Shown here: positions 1 to 8,153 of the stretch, piece by piece
Layout: every line of letters starts with the position of its first letter
Position numbering within the stretch: the stretch's first letter is position 1
Assembly (NCBI GenBank): GCA_002315765.1
Contig: DCIE01000013.1
Coordinates: forward strand, 1 to 25,900
Source of the DNA: Ruminococcaceae bacterium UBA1734
GTDB lineage: Bacteria; Bacillota; Clostridia; Oscillospirales; Acutalibacteraceae
Direction of reading: 5' to 3'
Length of the DNA stretch: 25,900 nt
Notes under the pieces: model-generated
The model's database searches: none
What the model was told of the DNA's origin: nothing
Seen by the model: only the letters and a program-made list of their open reading frames with translations
Made by a program: the position numbers and the translations under genes

Positions 1-8
1 CTCAACAA

Positions 9-272
9 TCATTTTTTATCCGGCATTTTGCCGTAAAGGTTGAACCTGAACAACATTGATTCATCGTCAGGGTTTGCACATCTGATTTTGGCAACCGTAA
101 TTTCGGTGTTTGCAAGAACACTTGCAAGGCCTATCATTTGGCAAAGTTTTGACTTAAGGTTAAGCACATCTCCCTCTTCGGTTTCAAGATATACATCGCC
201 TTTGCAGGTTTCAACAGCCTTAATAAATTCGTCAAAATCAATATTGTGAAGTTCGATGCTTGAAATATCCAT
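9..272 (-). CDS. Conserved-looking small protein of unknown function (87 aa)
   Basis: I do not recognise a characterised family. The protein is acidic and soluble-looking, with no membrane segment or signal peptide. It has alternating short strands and a mid-region (GDVLNLKSKLCQ) followed by a hydrophobic stretch (MIGLASVLA) and a C-terminal ESMLFRFNLYG. The frame stays open upstream to 314, giving up to 101 aa. I prefer the ATG at 270-272 because the extra N-terminus (MIFYFVFQKE...) is encoded by a hairpin-rich leader and looks unlike protein. No strong Shine-Dalgarno decides the start. The gene diverges from glyS and lies alone at the left edge. The stop codon is inside the window, so it is complete. 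Confidence 0.65.
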   Translation of the reverse strand: MDISSIELHNIDFDEFIKAVETCKGDVYLETEEGDVLNLKSKLCQMIGLASVLANTEITVAKIRCANPDDESMLFRFNLYGKMPDKK

Positions 273-331
273 AAAAATCACCATTTCTTTCTGAAATACA
301 AAATAAAAAATCACTGAAACGGTGATTTTTT
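273..331 (-). promoter_or_regulatory. Leader with two mutually exclusive hairpins
   Basis: Seen directly: AAAAAATCAC at 305-314 pairs perfectly with GTGATTTTTT at 322-331 (10 bp, 7-nt loop). A second partner for the 321-330 arm lies at 273-282, immediately next to the start codon of the minus-strand gene, where AAAAATCACC pairs with GGTGATTTTT. The two pairings compete for the same arm. One leaves a T-rich hairpin and the other buries the start region. That is the geometry of an attenuator, but the AT-rich background makes chance pairing possible. Confidence 0.3.
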
Positions 332-456
332 ACACCATTTTCCTAAATTACAAGTGTATCACTTACAATTAGAGTATAAACTATACATATAAATATGTCA
401 AGAAGTTTGTATATTATTACATTATGTTAAAAATATTTGTAATTCGGCATTTTTCA

Positions 457-485
457 TTGACTTTTTACCGAATTTTAGGTAAAAT
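457..485 (+). promoter_or_regulatory. Sigma-A promoter of glyS with operator-like inverted repeat
   Basis: -35 TTGACT (457-462), 17-nt spacer, -10 TAAAAT (480-485). A perfect inverted repeat TTTTACC...GGTAAAA (463-469 and 478-484, 8-nt gap) fills the spacer and enters the -10, as a repressor operator would. The predicted start point near 492 leaves a leader of only about 30 nt. There is therefore no room for the T-box riboswitch that often controls aminoacyl-tRNA synthetase genes in Firmicutes. Confidence 0.65.
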
Positions 486-524
486 TGTAATTGGTGAATT
501 TTAGACTTTTTCGGAGGTTAGAAA

Positions 525-1922
525 ATGGAAAATACTAAAAAAACAATGGAATCAATAGTTAATCTCGCAAAGGGCAGAGGTTTTGTATATCCGGGTAGCG
601 AAATTTACGGCGGACTTGCAAACACATGGGATTACGGCCCTCTCGGCGCCGAGCTTAAGAATAACATTAAAAAAGCATGGTGGAAGAAATTTGTTCAGGA
701 AAACCCTTACAATGTGGGACTTGATGCGGCAATTTTAATGAATCCGCAAACATGGGTTGCATCGGGACATTTGGCAGGATTTTCCGACCCGTTAATGGAT
801 TGTAAAGAATGTCATGAACGCTTTCGTGCAGATAAACTAATTGAAGATTGGTGTGCTGAAAACTCTTTTGAATTAAATAAACCTATCGATGCTTTTTCAC
901 AGGAAGAGATGAAAAACTTTGTTGAGGAGCATAATATTAAATGCCCTACCTGCGGAAAGCATAACTTTACCGATATCCGTCAGTTTAACCTAATGTTTAA
1001 AACATTCCAGGGTGTTACCGAGGATGCAAAGAATACCGTATATCTTCGTCCTGAAACAGCACAGGGTATTTTCGTAAACTTTGCAAATGTTCAAAGAACA
1101 TCAAGAAAGAAGTTGCCTTTTGGTATAGGACAGATAGGAAAATCTTTCCGTAATGAAATTACTCCGGGTAACTTTATATTCCGTGTTCGTGAGTTTGAGC
1201 AAATGGAGCTTGAGTTTTTCTGCAAACCGGATACCGACCTTGAGTGGTTTGATTATTGGAGAAGCTTCTGCAAAAATTGGCTTCTTTCAATCGGTCTTAG
1301 GGAAGAAAACATCAGACTTCGCGACCACGATAAGGACGAACTTTGCTTCTATTCCAAGGCAACAACCGACTTTGAGTTCTTATTCCCCTTCGGCTGGGGT
1401 GAGCTTTGGGGCGTTGCCGACCGTACCGATTATGATTTAACACAGCATCAAAACACTTCGGGTAAGGATTTAACATATTTTGACCCCGAAACAAATGAGC
1501 ATTATATTCCCTATGTAATTGAACCGAGTCTCGGCGTGGAAAGAAGCTTTTTGGCTGTACTTTGCGATGCTTATGACGAGGAAACCGATGAAAAAGGCGA
1601 TGTTCGTACCGTTTTGCATTTTCATCCCGCATTGGCGCCGTTTAAGGCTGCTGTTTTACCTCTTTCAAAGAAACTTTCCGAAAAGGCTCTTGAAATTTAC
1701 GGTGAACTATCAAAAGAATTTATGGTTGACTTTGATGATGCCGGTTCAATCGGCAAGCGTTATCGCCGTGAGGATGAAATAGGAACACCGTTCTGTATCA
1801 CTTATGACTTTGACAGCGAAACAGACGGTTGCGTTACCGTTCGCGATAGAGATACTATGAAACAGGATAGAATTAAAATCGAAGACCTTAAAAATTATAT
1901 TGCCGAGAAAATTAAATTTTAA
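525..1922 (+). CDS. glyS: Glycyl-tRNA synthetase, alpha2 type (465 aa)
   Basis: Charges tRNA-Gly with glycine in the cytoplasm. The single-chain homodimeric class II type is recognised from the N-terminal GRGFVYPGSEIYGG, RPETAQGIFVNF (about 175-186), motif 2 FRNEITP (about 208-214) and motif 3 GVERSFLAVL near 340. A CXXC...CXXC pair (C93/C96 and C140/C143) within the insertion should bind zinc. The C-terminal anticodon-binding domain is present (HPALAPFKAAVLPL and the DDAGSIGKRYRREDEIGTP motif). The length matches the family. ATG 525 is preceded by GGAGG (512-516). The next gene starts 33 nt downstream without a terminator, so read-through is likely. This is not the two-subunit GlyQ/GlyS enzyme. 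Confidence 0.97.
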   Translation: MENTKKTMESIVNLAKGRGFVYPGSEIYGGLANTWDYGPLGAELKNNIKKAWWKKFVQENPYNVGLDAAILMNPQTWVASGHLAGFSDPLMDCKECHERFRADKLIEDWCAENSFELNKPIDAFSQEEMKNFVEEHNIKCPTCGKHNFTDIRQFNLMFKTFQGVTEDAKNTVYLRPETAQGIFVNFANVQRTSRKKLPFGIGQIGKSFRNEITPGNFIFRVREFEQMELEFFCKPDTDLEWFDYWRSFCKNWLLSIGLREENIRLRDHDKDELCFYSKATTDFEFLFPFGWGELWGVADRTDYDLTQHQNTSGKDLTYFDPETNEHYIPYVIEPSLGVERSFLAVLCDAYDEETDEKGDVRTVLHFHPALAPFKAAVLPLSKKLSEKALEIYGELSKEFMVDFDDAGSIGKRYRREDEIGTPFCITYDFDSETDGCVTVRDRDTMKQDRIKIEDLKNYIAEKIKF

Positions 1923-1955
1923 ACAATTCTTTATATTTGGAGGACTAAATAATAG

Positions 1956-3719
1956 ATGAATGTTTCCAATGCTTTAATTATGCTTGCCGGAATTTTGGGC
2001 GGACTTACATTTTTCCTATTCGGAATGAGCACCATGTCCGGAGGACTTGAGCAAATGGCAGGAGGTTCCCTTGAGAGAACCATGAAAAAGGTAACGGCAA
2101 ACGATTTGTCGGGATTTGCGCTTGGCACGGGTATTACTATTGCCATACAGTCGTCCTCGGCGATGACGGTAATGCTTGTAGGACTTGTAAACTCGGGCAT
2201 TATGGGCTTTGCCGACACCTACGGAATGATTATGGGTTCCCATGTGGGTACAACGCTGACTGCTTGGATTACCACACTCGGCGGTATCCAGGGAAAGGGA
2301 AGTGTTGTTTTAACCCTTTTGAAGCCTTCCACCTTCGCACCTATTCTTGCCTTTGTGGGAATTGCCATTCGTATGTTTTCAAAAAACGAGAAAAAGCGAA
2401 ATATGGGTATTATTTTCATCGGATTTGCCATACTTATGTCAGGTATGAGTATGATGAGTGATGCGGTATCCTCCGCAAAGGATAATCCGGCATTTGTTAA
2501 AATGCTTACCGCTTTTAAAAGCCCTGCCGTGGCACTTTTGGCATCTACAATTTTCACCGGAATTATTCAGTCCTCGGCTGCTACGGTTGTTATTGTTCAG
2601 TCTTTGGCTCTTACGGGCACAATTTCTTATCAGGTAGCAATACCACTTATTATCGGTGCAAATATCGGTACTTGTATGACGGCACTTTTGTCTTGTATAG
2701 GTACAAATAAAGATGCAAAAAGAGTAGTTGCAATGCATATTTATACCAACGCAATAGGTGGTGTGGTATGCGTAATAATAATGTATATCGTAATGGCTTT
2801 TAATCCTACACTTATGGCAGATAATATGGTTGGAGTTGTGGGCGTTGCGATTGTACACAGCTTATTTAATATTCTTAACACAATAGCATTTATACCGTTT
2901 AAAAAACCGCTTTTAAGACTTTGCGAAAAAACCGTTCGCAAGGATGAAACAAGAACTCATACCGTATTTTTGGACGAGCGTATATTCAATAATACCCCCC
3001 TTGCTATTTCAGAATGCAGAAGACTTGCGAATGAAATGGCAGAACTTGCAAGAAAGTCTATCATAGATGCTTTAGGACTTTTAAATGACTATGATGAGAA
3101 TGTTGCAAAGGAAATAGAAGAAACAGAAAAAATTGTGGATAAATACGAGGATAGACTCGGAACTTATCTTGTAATAATAAGTAAGAGCAATATTTCCGAA
3201 TACGATTCTCATTATATTGCAAGATTAATTCACGGTATCGGAGATTTTGAGAGAATTTCCGACCACGCCTTAAATCTTCGTGATACTGCTCTTGAAATTA
3301 AGAATAAAAAGATTACTTTTTCTTCAGAGGCTATAGAGGAAATAAGTGTTATTACAGGTGCCATCAAGGAGATTTTAGCGTTGACATTTGAATCCTTCCT
3401 AAGGGACGATGCCGATATTGCATCTCATGTAGAACCTCTTGAGCAGGTAATTGACAGCCTTAAATCACAGCTTAAATCCCGTCATGTGGATAGACTTCAA
3501 AAGGGTGAATGTACAACCCAAATGGGATTTGTGCTGTCAGACCTTCTTACAAATTACGAAAGGGTTTCCGACCACTGTTCAAATCTCGCCGTATTTACAA
3601 TTCAGCTTAACACTCCGTATCTTAACTCTCATAAATACTTAAATAAGGTTAAGACAATGGACAACCCTGATTTTGCCAATGATTATAATAAATATAATAC
3701 CAAATATTCTTTGGAATAA
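1956..3719 (+). CDS. Na+/phosphate cotransporter, NptA type with PhoU-like C-terminus (587 aa)
   Basis: Inner-membrane importer that couples sodium entry to phosphate uptake. The membrane part (about 1-320) holds the two inverted family repeats, each with a QSS motif: QSSSA at 65-69 and QSSAA at 205-209. Each is followed by a Gly-Thr loop (SHVGTT near 95, ANIGTC near 235). From about 350 the protein is hydrophilic and helical with two PhoU-like repeats (GIGDFERISDHALN and LLTNYERVSDHCSN), which are known from this family and probably sense phosphate status. GGAGG at 1939-1943 precedes ATG 1956. The gene follows glyS by 33 nt and may share its promoter. The substrate is inferred from family; some members are annotated only as Na/Pi symporter-like. 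Confidence 0.93.
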   Translation: MNVSNALIMLAGILGGLTFFLFGMSTMSGGLEQMAGGSLERTMKKVTANDLSGFALGTGITIAIQSSSAMTVMLVGLVNSGIMGFADTYGMIMGSHVGTTLTAWITTLGGIQGKGSVVLTLLKPSTFAPILAFVGIAIRMFSKNEKKRNMGIIFIGFAILMSGMSMMSDAVSSAKDNPAFVKMLTAFKSPAVALLASTIFTGIIQSSAATVVIVQSLALTGTISYQVAIPLIIGANIGTCMTALLSCIGTNKDAKRVVAMHIYTNAIGGVVCVIIMYIVMAFNPTLMADNMVGVVGVAIVHSLFNILNTIAFIPFKKPLLRLCEKTVRKDETRTHTVFLDERIFNNTPLAISECRRLANEMAELARKSIIDALGLLNDYDENVAKEIEETEKIVDKYEDRLGTYLVIISKSNISEYDSHYIARLIHGIGDFERISDHALNLRDTALEIKNKKITFSSEAIEEISVITGAIKEILALTFESFLRDDADIASHVEPLEQVIDSLKSQLKSRHVDRLQKGECTTQMGFVLSDLLTNYERVSDHCSNLAVFTIQLNTPYLNSHKYLNKVKTMDNPDFANDYNKYNTKYSLE

Positions 3720-3746
3720 TAGTATATTACGGAATACTTTATAAAC

Positions 3747-3762
3747 TTTAGTTTATACTAAA
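3747..3762 (+). promoter_or_regulatory. Operator-like inverted repeat upstream of glgP
   Basis: TTTAGT-TTAT-ACTAAA is a perfect 6-bp inverted repeat about 34 nt before the glgP start. A -10-like TATACT (3754-3759) overlaps it, so a bound regulator could block a promoter here. I could not find a convincing -35 at the normal spacing. Confidence 0.35.
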
Positions 3763-3795
3763 CCCAAAAGTGTTATATTTAAAGGAGTATTTTTT

Positions 3796-6207
3796 ATGTC
3801 AAATAATTATACAATCACAAAACTTGCATCAATGCTGGAAACAAAACTTTCTCACAATTTCGGTGTAACTCCCGAACAGGCTTCTGATGAGATTTTTTAT
3901 AAAGCCTGTGTTCTTGTTTTACTTGATATAATGAGAGAAAGAAAGGCAGGTTTTACAAAGGCTGCCGACAGTCAGGGTGCAAAGACTGTATATTATTTAA
4001 GCATGGAGTTCTTAATGGGTAGGTCTCTTAAGAACAACCTTTACAATTTAGGTCTGACCGAAACAATGGAAAAAGCTCTTTCAAAGTTCAAGGTTAAGCT
4101 TGATAATCTTTATGATTTTGAGCCTGATGCCGGACTTGGAAACGGTGGATTGGGCCGTCTTGCAGCATGTTTTCTTGACGGTCTTTCTTCCGGCGGATAT
4201 TCAGCATACGGATATTGTATAAAATATGAGCTTGGTATTTTCCGCCAAAAATTGGTTGACGGTTGGCAGACCGAAATGCCTGATTTCTGGCTACCGGGTG
4301 GAAGTGTATGGCTTGAACAGCGCCCATCTTCCGCCGTTGATGTTCATTTCGGCGGACATATTGACGAATGGTGGGATAAGGGATATCATCATGTTGAGCA
4401 TAAAGACTTTGATAATGTTCGTGCCGTACCTTATGACCTTAAGGTTGCGGGTAACGACGGAAAAACCGTTAATGTTTTAAGACTTTGGAGTGCAGAATGT
4501 CAGGACTTTGATATGTCGGCTTTCAATCAGGGCGACTATGTAAGAGCTTTGGAGCAAAGGGCAAATACCGAGGCAATTTCCAAAGTTTTATACCCGGAGG
4601 ATAATCATGCCGAGGGTAAGTCTTTAAGGCTTCGTCAGCAGTATTTCCTTGTATCAGCTTCAATTCAGGATATTTTGGCAAGACATATGAGAAAGTATAA
4701 TACTCTTGACAATTTGCCCGAAAAGGTTGCAATTCATATTAATGACACCCACCCCACACTTTCTATCCCCGAACTTATGCGTTTGCTTTTAGACGAGTGC
4801 GGATATAGTTGGGAAAAGGCTTGGGATATTGTTACAAGAACTGTGGCTTACACCAATCATACCATTATGTCGGAAGCTCTTGAATGTTGGCAAATCGACC
4901 TGTTTAAGCGCAGACTTCCGAGAATTTATCAAATTGTTGAGGAAATCGACAGAAGATACCGTAACAGTGTTATTGAAAAAACAGGTGATTTCGGTCTTGC
5001 AGAGAGAACGGCAATTATAAGTAACGGTCTTGTGAGAATGGCAAATCTTTGTGTTGTTGCCTGTCATACCGTAAATGGTGTTTCAAAACTTCACAGCAAG
5101 ATTATTACCGATGAACTTTTCAATGATTATTATAAAATGACTCCTGAAAAGTTTACTAATGTTACAAACGGTATTGCTCATAGAAGATGGCTTTGTCAGT
5201 CTAATCCGGAACTATCGGCTTTCATCACCGAGTTAATAGGAAACGGCTTTGTAAAGGATGCCTCGGAGCTTGAAAACCTAATGAAATTCGCCGATGACAA
5301 GACGGTTTTATCGAAACTTGCGGAAATCAAGAAGAATAATAAGGTCAGACTTGCAAACTATATTAAGGAAAATATGGGCATTTCCATGGACCCGAATTCG
5401 GTTGTAGATATGCAGGTTAAGAGGTTGCACGAGTATAAAAGGCAGCACCTTAATGCACTTCACATTATTAACGACTATTTGTATTTAAAGAATAATCCTA
5501 ATGCCGACTTTACACCTAAAACCTATATTTTCGGTGCAAAAGCCGCTTCGGGTTATTTGTTCGCCAAAGAAATAATACAGATGATATATAAAATAGCTTC
5601 GGTTATTAATAACGATAGAGCCGTAAACGATAAAATGCGGGTTATTTTCCTTGAGGATTATCGTGTTACCTTGGCTGAACTAATGATTCCCGCCGCTGAA
5701 ATAAGCGAACAAATCTCACTTGCATCCACCGAGGCAAGCGGTACTTCAAATATGAAGTTTATGATGAACGGTGCAATTACTTTAGGTACAGAAGACGGTG
5801 CTAATGTGGAAATCCATTCGGCAGTAGGGGACGATAATATCCTTATTTTCGGTATGAGAACTCCTGAGGTTTTAAGACTTCAGAAAAACGGATATTCTCC
5901 TATGGAATATTATAATAATAACAGTGCTTTGAGGGAGGCACTTGACTTTATCGGCAGAGGTATTGACGGCAAATCCTTTGATAATGTTTATAATACCCTT
6001 AAGAATGTGGACCATTATATGGCTTTGGCTGACTTTTCCGATTATTGTAAGGCACAGCAAAAGGCTAACGAACTTTATGCCAAACCCCAGGTTTGGAATA
6101 AAATGTCGCTTGTCAATATTGCAAAATCCGGCATTTTTGCCGCTGACCGTTCTATTAAGGACTATGCCGAAAATATTTGGCACATTAAACCGGTAAAAAA
6201 TATATGA
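3796..6207 (+). CDS. glgP: Glycogen/alpha-glucan phosphorylase (803 aa)
   Basis: Splits alpha-1,4-glucan with phosphate to release glucose 1-phosphate in the cytoplasm. It is a full-length GT35 enzyme. The N-terminal half carries the family block NGGLGRLAACFLDGL and VAIHINDTHPTLSIPELMRLL. The C-terminal half carries VKRLHEYKRQHLN and the pyridoxal-phosphate site EASGTSNMKF, with its lysine, followed by MNGAITLGTEDGAN. AAAGGAG at 3780-3786 sits 9 nt before ATG 3796. The stop overlaps the start of the GH13 gene (ATGA, 6204-6207), which implies coupled translation and joint work on stored or imported glucans. Maltodextrin versus glycogen preference cannot be read from the sequence. Confidence 0.97.
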   Translation: MSNNYTITKLASMLETKLSHNFGVTPEQASDEIFYKACVLVLLDIMRERKAGFTKAADSQGAKTVYYLSMEFLMGRSLKNNLYNLGLTETMEKALSKFKVKLDNLYDFEPDAGLGNGGLGRLAACFLDGLSSGGYSAYGYCIKYELGIFRQKLVDGWQTEMPDFWLPGGSVWLEQRPSSAVDVHFGGHIDEWWDKGYHHVEHKDFDNVRAVPYDLKVAGNDGKTVNVLRLWSAECQDFDMSAFNQGDYVRALEQRANTEAISKVLYPEDNHAEGKSLRLRQQYFLVSASIQDILARHMRKYNTLDNLPEKVAIHINDTHPTLSIPELMRLLLDECGYSWEKAWDIVTRTVAYTNHTIMSEALECWQIDLFKRRLPRIYQIVEEIDRRYRNSVIEKTGDFGLAERTAIISNGLVRMANLCVVACHTVNGVSKLHSKIITDELFNDYYKMTPEKFTNVTNGIAHRRWLCQSNPELSAFITELIGNGFVKDASELENLMKFADDKTVLSKLAEIKKNNKVRLANYIKENMGISMDPNSVVDMQVKRLHEYKRQHLNALHIINDYLYLKNNPNADFTPKTYIFGAKAASGYLFAKEIIQMIYKIASVINNDRAVNDKMRVIFLEDYRVTLAELMIPAAEISEQISLASTEASGTSNMKFMMNGAITLGTEDGANVEIHSAVGDDNILIFGMRTPEVLRLQKNGYSPMEYYNNNSALREALDFIGRGIDGKSFDNVYNTLKNVDHYMALADFSDYCKAQQKANELYAKPQVWNKMSLVNIAKSGIFAADRSIKDYAENIWHIKPVKNI

Positions 6208-8060
6208 ATTATTATCCTTTCGATTCAAGAAACAAATTATATAAACCGCATTTCGGAGCAATAAAAGCAGGGGAAACCCTGCTTTTTCGGTTGCTTGTTC
6301 ATAGAGATGCACACCTTCATAATGCCTTTCTTATTATCAAACCCGACTGTAACAAAAAATACGAAATTGAACTTACACCTAAGGAGTGGCTTGAAGATTA
6401 CCGCTTTTATGAAGCAAATGTGGTGCTTAATGAGGGACTTTTTTGGTATAAGTTCAGATACACAAGCGATTACGGAGAGTTTTATGTTACTAAAACCGAA
6501 ACATCTTTGGGCATAGTTTCAAATGACGGAGCTTGGTGGCAACAAACGGTTTATTCTAAAGATTTCAATGCACTTCCGAAGCTGGAGGGTGGCATTATAT
6601 ATCAAATTTTCCCTGATAGATTTTTTGCTTCAAAAGAGAAAAAAGAAAATATACCGCAGGATAGATTTTTATGTGATGATTGGGAAAAGCAGCCCGAATA
6701 CAGGCAAAATAATGGTGTTTGTTCCCTTGGTAACGATTATTACGGCGGAGATTTAAAGGGAATAACCGAAAAATTACCATATTTAAAGGATTTGGGAGTA
6801 AGCATAATTTATCTTAATCCTATTTTCGAGGCCCATTCCAATCATAGATATAATACGGCAAATTACTTAAAAATCGATTCACTGCTGGGAAACGAAGAGG
6901 ATTTAAGGGAACTTTGCGAAAAGGCAAAAGAGTACGGCATTGAAATCCTGTTAGACGGAGTTTTTTCCCATACCGGAGATGACAGTATTTATTTTGATAA
7001 ATATAAAAGATACGGAGAGGGCGGAGCATATTTCGATTATAATTCACCCTATCGTGCTTGGTATTCTTTCGGAAATTACGACTGCGGATATTCAGCTTGG
7101 TGGGGAGTGCCTTCTCTTCCGGAGGTTAAAGAGGAGAACGAGGCTTTTTTAAGCTTTATAACCGGCAAAGACGGTGTTGTGGAAAAATGGATGAGTACCG
7201 GCATTTTAGGCTTTAGACTTGATGTTGCCGATGAACTTCCCGACCTGTTCTTAGAAAGGTTCAGAAATAGTGTAAAGCGCCAAAGGGAAGATTCGTATAT
7301 TTTAGGCGAAGTATGGGAAGATGCTTCAAATAAGGTGAGCTACGGAGCAAGAAGAAAGTTTTTGCTTGGCAATCAGCTTGATTCGGTTATGAACTATCCT
7401 TTTTCAGAGGCAATACTTAATTATGTTTGTTGCGGAAATGCCGAAAAACTAAACGAAACAGTACTTACTATACTTGAAAATTACCCCAAAGAATCGGTAA
7501 ATTTGCTTATGAATCATATCGGAACCCACGATACCGCAAGAGCAATAACATCAATTGCACGATACGGTCAATTTATCGGCGATAGAAAGTGGCAATCCGA
7601 ACAGGTTTTAAGTTGGGACGAGTATAATTTCGCAGTACTTAGAATGAAGATAGCCATTGTATTACAATTCACTTTGCCGGGAATACCATCTGTGTTTTAC
7701 GGCGATGAGGCGGGAATGCAAGGCTACGGCGACCCGTTTTGCAGAGCTTGTTACCCTTGGGGCAGAGAAAATACGGATTTGTTAGATTATTACAAAGCCA
7801 TAGGAAAACTGCGTAGAAGCCACAAGGTTTTTGCAAGAGGAGAATACGAAACGGTTTTTTCTTCCGATAATACCCTTGTTTTCAAAAGAACATTAAATAC
7901 CAAACAGGAAATAATCGTGGGAGTAAATTCGGGAAATAGCGAAAGTACGGATATTTTTGTGGGAGAAGAAACAAATATCCTTTTCGGTGAAAACATTTCC
8001 GTAAACAAAAAACATTTAAAACTTAAACCCTACGGATATTGTATAATTGAAAAAAGTTAG
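6204..8060 (+). CDS. GH13 alpha-glycosidase, neopullulanase/cyclomaltodextrinase type (618 aa)
   Basis: Hydrolyses alpha-glucosidic bonds of maltodextrins or cyclodextrins. The N-terminal ~120 residues look like the CBM34 beta-domain typical of this subgroup. The barrel has all GH13 regions: DGVFSHTG (region I), GFRLDVADE with the nucleophile Asp (II), ILGEVWED with the acid/base Glu (III) and MNHIGTHDTAR with the transition-state His-Asp (IV). GNDYYGGDLKGI and YLNPIFEAHSNHRYNT are further signatures. No signal peptide is visible, so it is cytoplasmic. It overlaps glgP by 4 nt and lacks a strong ribosome site of its own, so coupling is likely. A terminator-like hairpin lies at codons 20-28. 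The exact product (neopullulanase, maltogenic amylase or cyclodextrinase) is not settled. Confidence 0.93.
   Translation: MNYYPFDSRNKLYKPHFGAIKAGETLLFRLLVHRDAHLHNAFLIIKPDCNKKYEIELTPKEWLEDYRFYEANVVLNEGLFWYKFRYTSDYGEFYVTKTETSLGIVSNDGAWWQQTVYSKDFNALPKLEGGIIYQIFPDRFFASKEKKENIPQDRFLCDDWEKQPEYRQNNGVCSLGNDYYGGDLKGITEKLPYLKDLGVSIIYLNPIFEAHSNHRYNTANYLKIDSLLGNEEDLRELCEKAKEYGIEILLDGVFSHTGDDSIYFDKYKRYGEGGAYFDYNSPYRAWYSFGNYDCGYSAWWGVPSLPEVKEENEAFLSFITGKDGVVEKWMSTGILGFRLDVADELPDLFLERFRNSVKRQREDSYILGEVWEDASNKVSYGARRKFLLGNQLDSVMNYPFSEAILNYVCCGNAEKLNETVLTILENYPKESVNLLMNHIGTHDTARAITSIARYGQFIGDRKWQSEQVLSWDEYNFAVLRMKIAIVLQFTLPGIPSVFYGDEAGMQGYGDPFCRACYPWGRENTDLLDYYKAIGKLRRSHKVFARGEYETVFSSDNTLVFKRTLNTKQEIIVGVNSGNSESTDIFVGEETNILFGENISVNKKHLKLKPYGYCIIEKS
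6263..6287 (+). terminator. Intragenic terminator-like hairpin in the GH13 gene
   Basis: AAAAGCAGGG (6263-6272) pairs perfectly with CCCTGCTTTT (6277-6286) around a GAAA tetraloop and runs into five Ts (6283-6287). It begins about 60 nt inside the GH13 reading frame, just after the glgP stop. It could act as a partial terminator that lowers GH13 transcript relative to glgP. Confidence 0.5.
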
Positions 8061-8087
8061 AATTTTTTGTACGAACAGATTCTTTTA

Positions 8088-8116
8088 TTGACAAACATTA
8101 ACGATTATAGTAGTAT
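8088..8116 (+). promoter_or_regulatory. Sigma-A promoter of the Dlt-like cassette
   Basis: Perfect -35 TTGACA (8088-8093), 17-nt spacer, -10 TAGTAT (8111-8116); an overlapping TATAAA lies at 8114-8119. The start point would be near 8123, about 30 nt before the preferred MBOAT start. It lies inside a longer open frame that begins at 8067, which argues against that longer start. Confidence 0.65.
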
Positions 8117-8153
8117 AAATATGGTTTATTATGTGTGTTTTGGAGGAACAATT

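Noticed and set aside
1312..1632. Antisense open frame across glyS
   Set aside because: It mirrors a clear, conserved coding frame on the other strand, has no ribosome site and encodes an Arg/His-rich sequence with no protein character.
2439..2858. 139-codon minus frame inside the cotransporter gene
   Set aside because: Its composition (His, Asn, Tyr, Cys-rich) is that of a shadow frame, and the sense strand encodes conserved QSS and GANIGT motifs.
5872..6312. 146-codon minus frame over the glgP/GH13 junction
   Set aside because: Two well-supported genes read through it on the plus strand; no start signals are seen.
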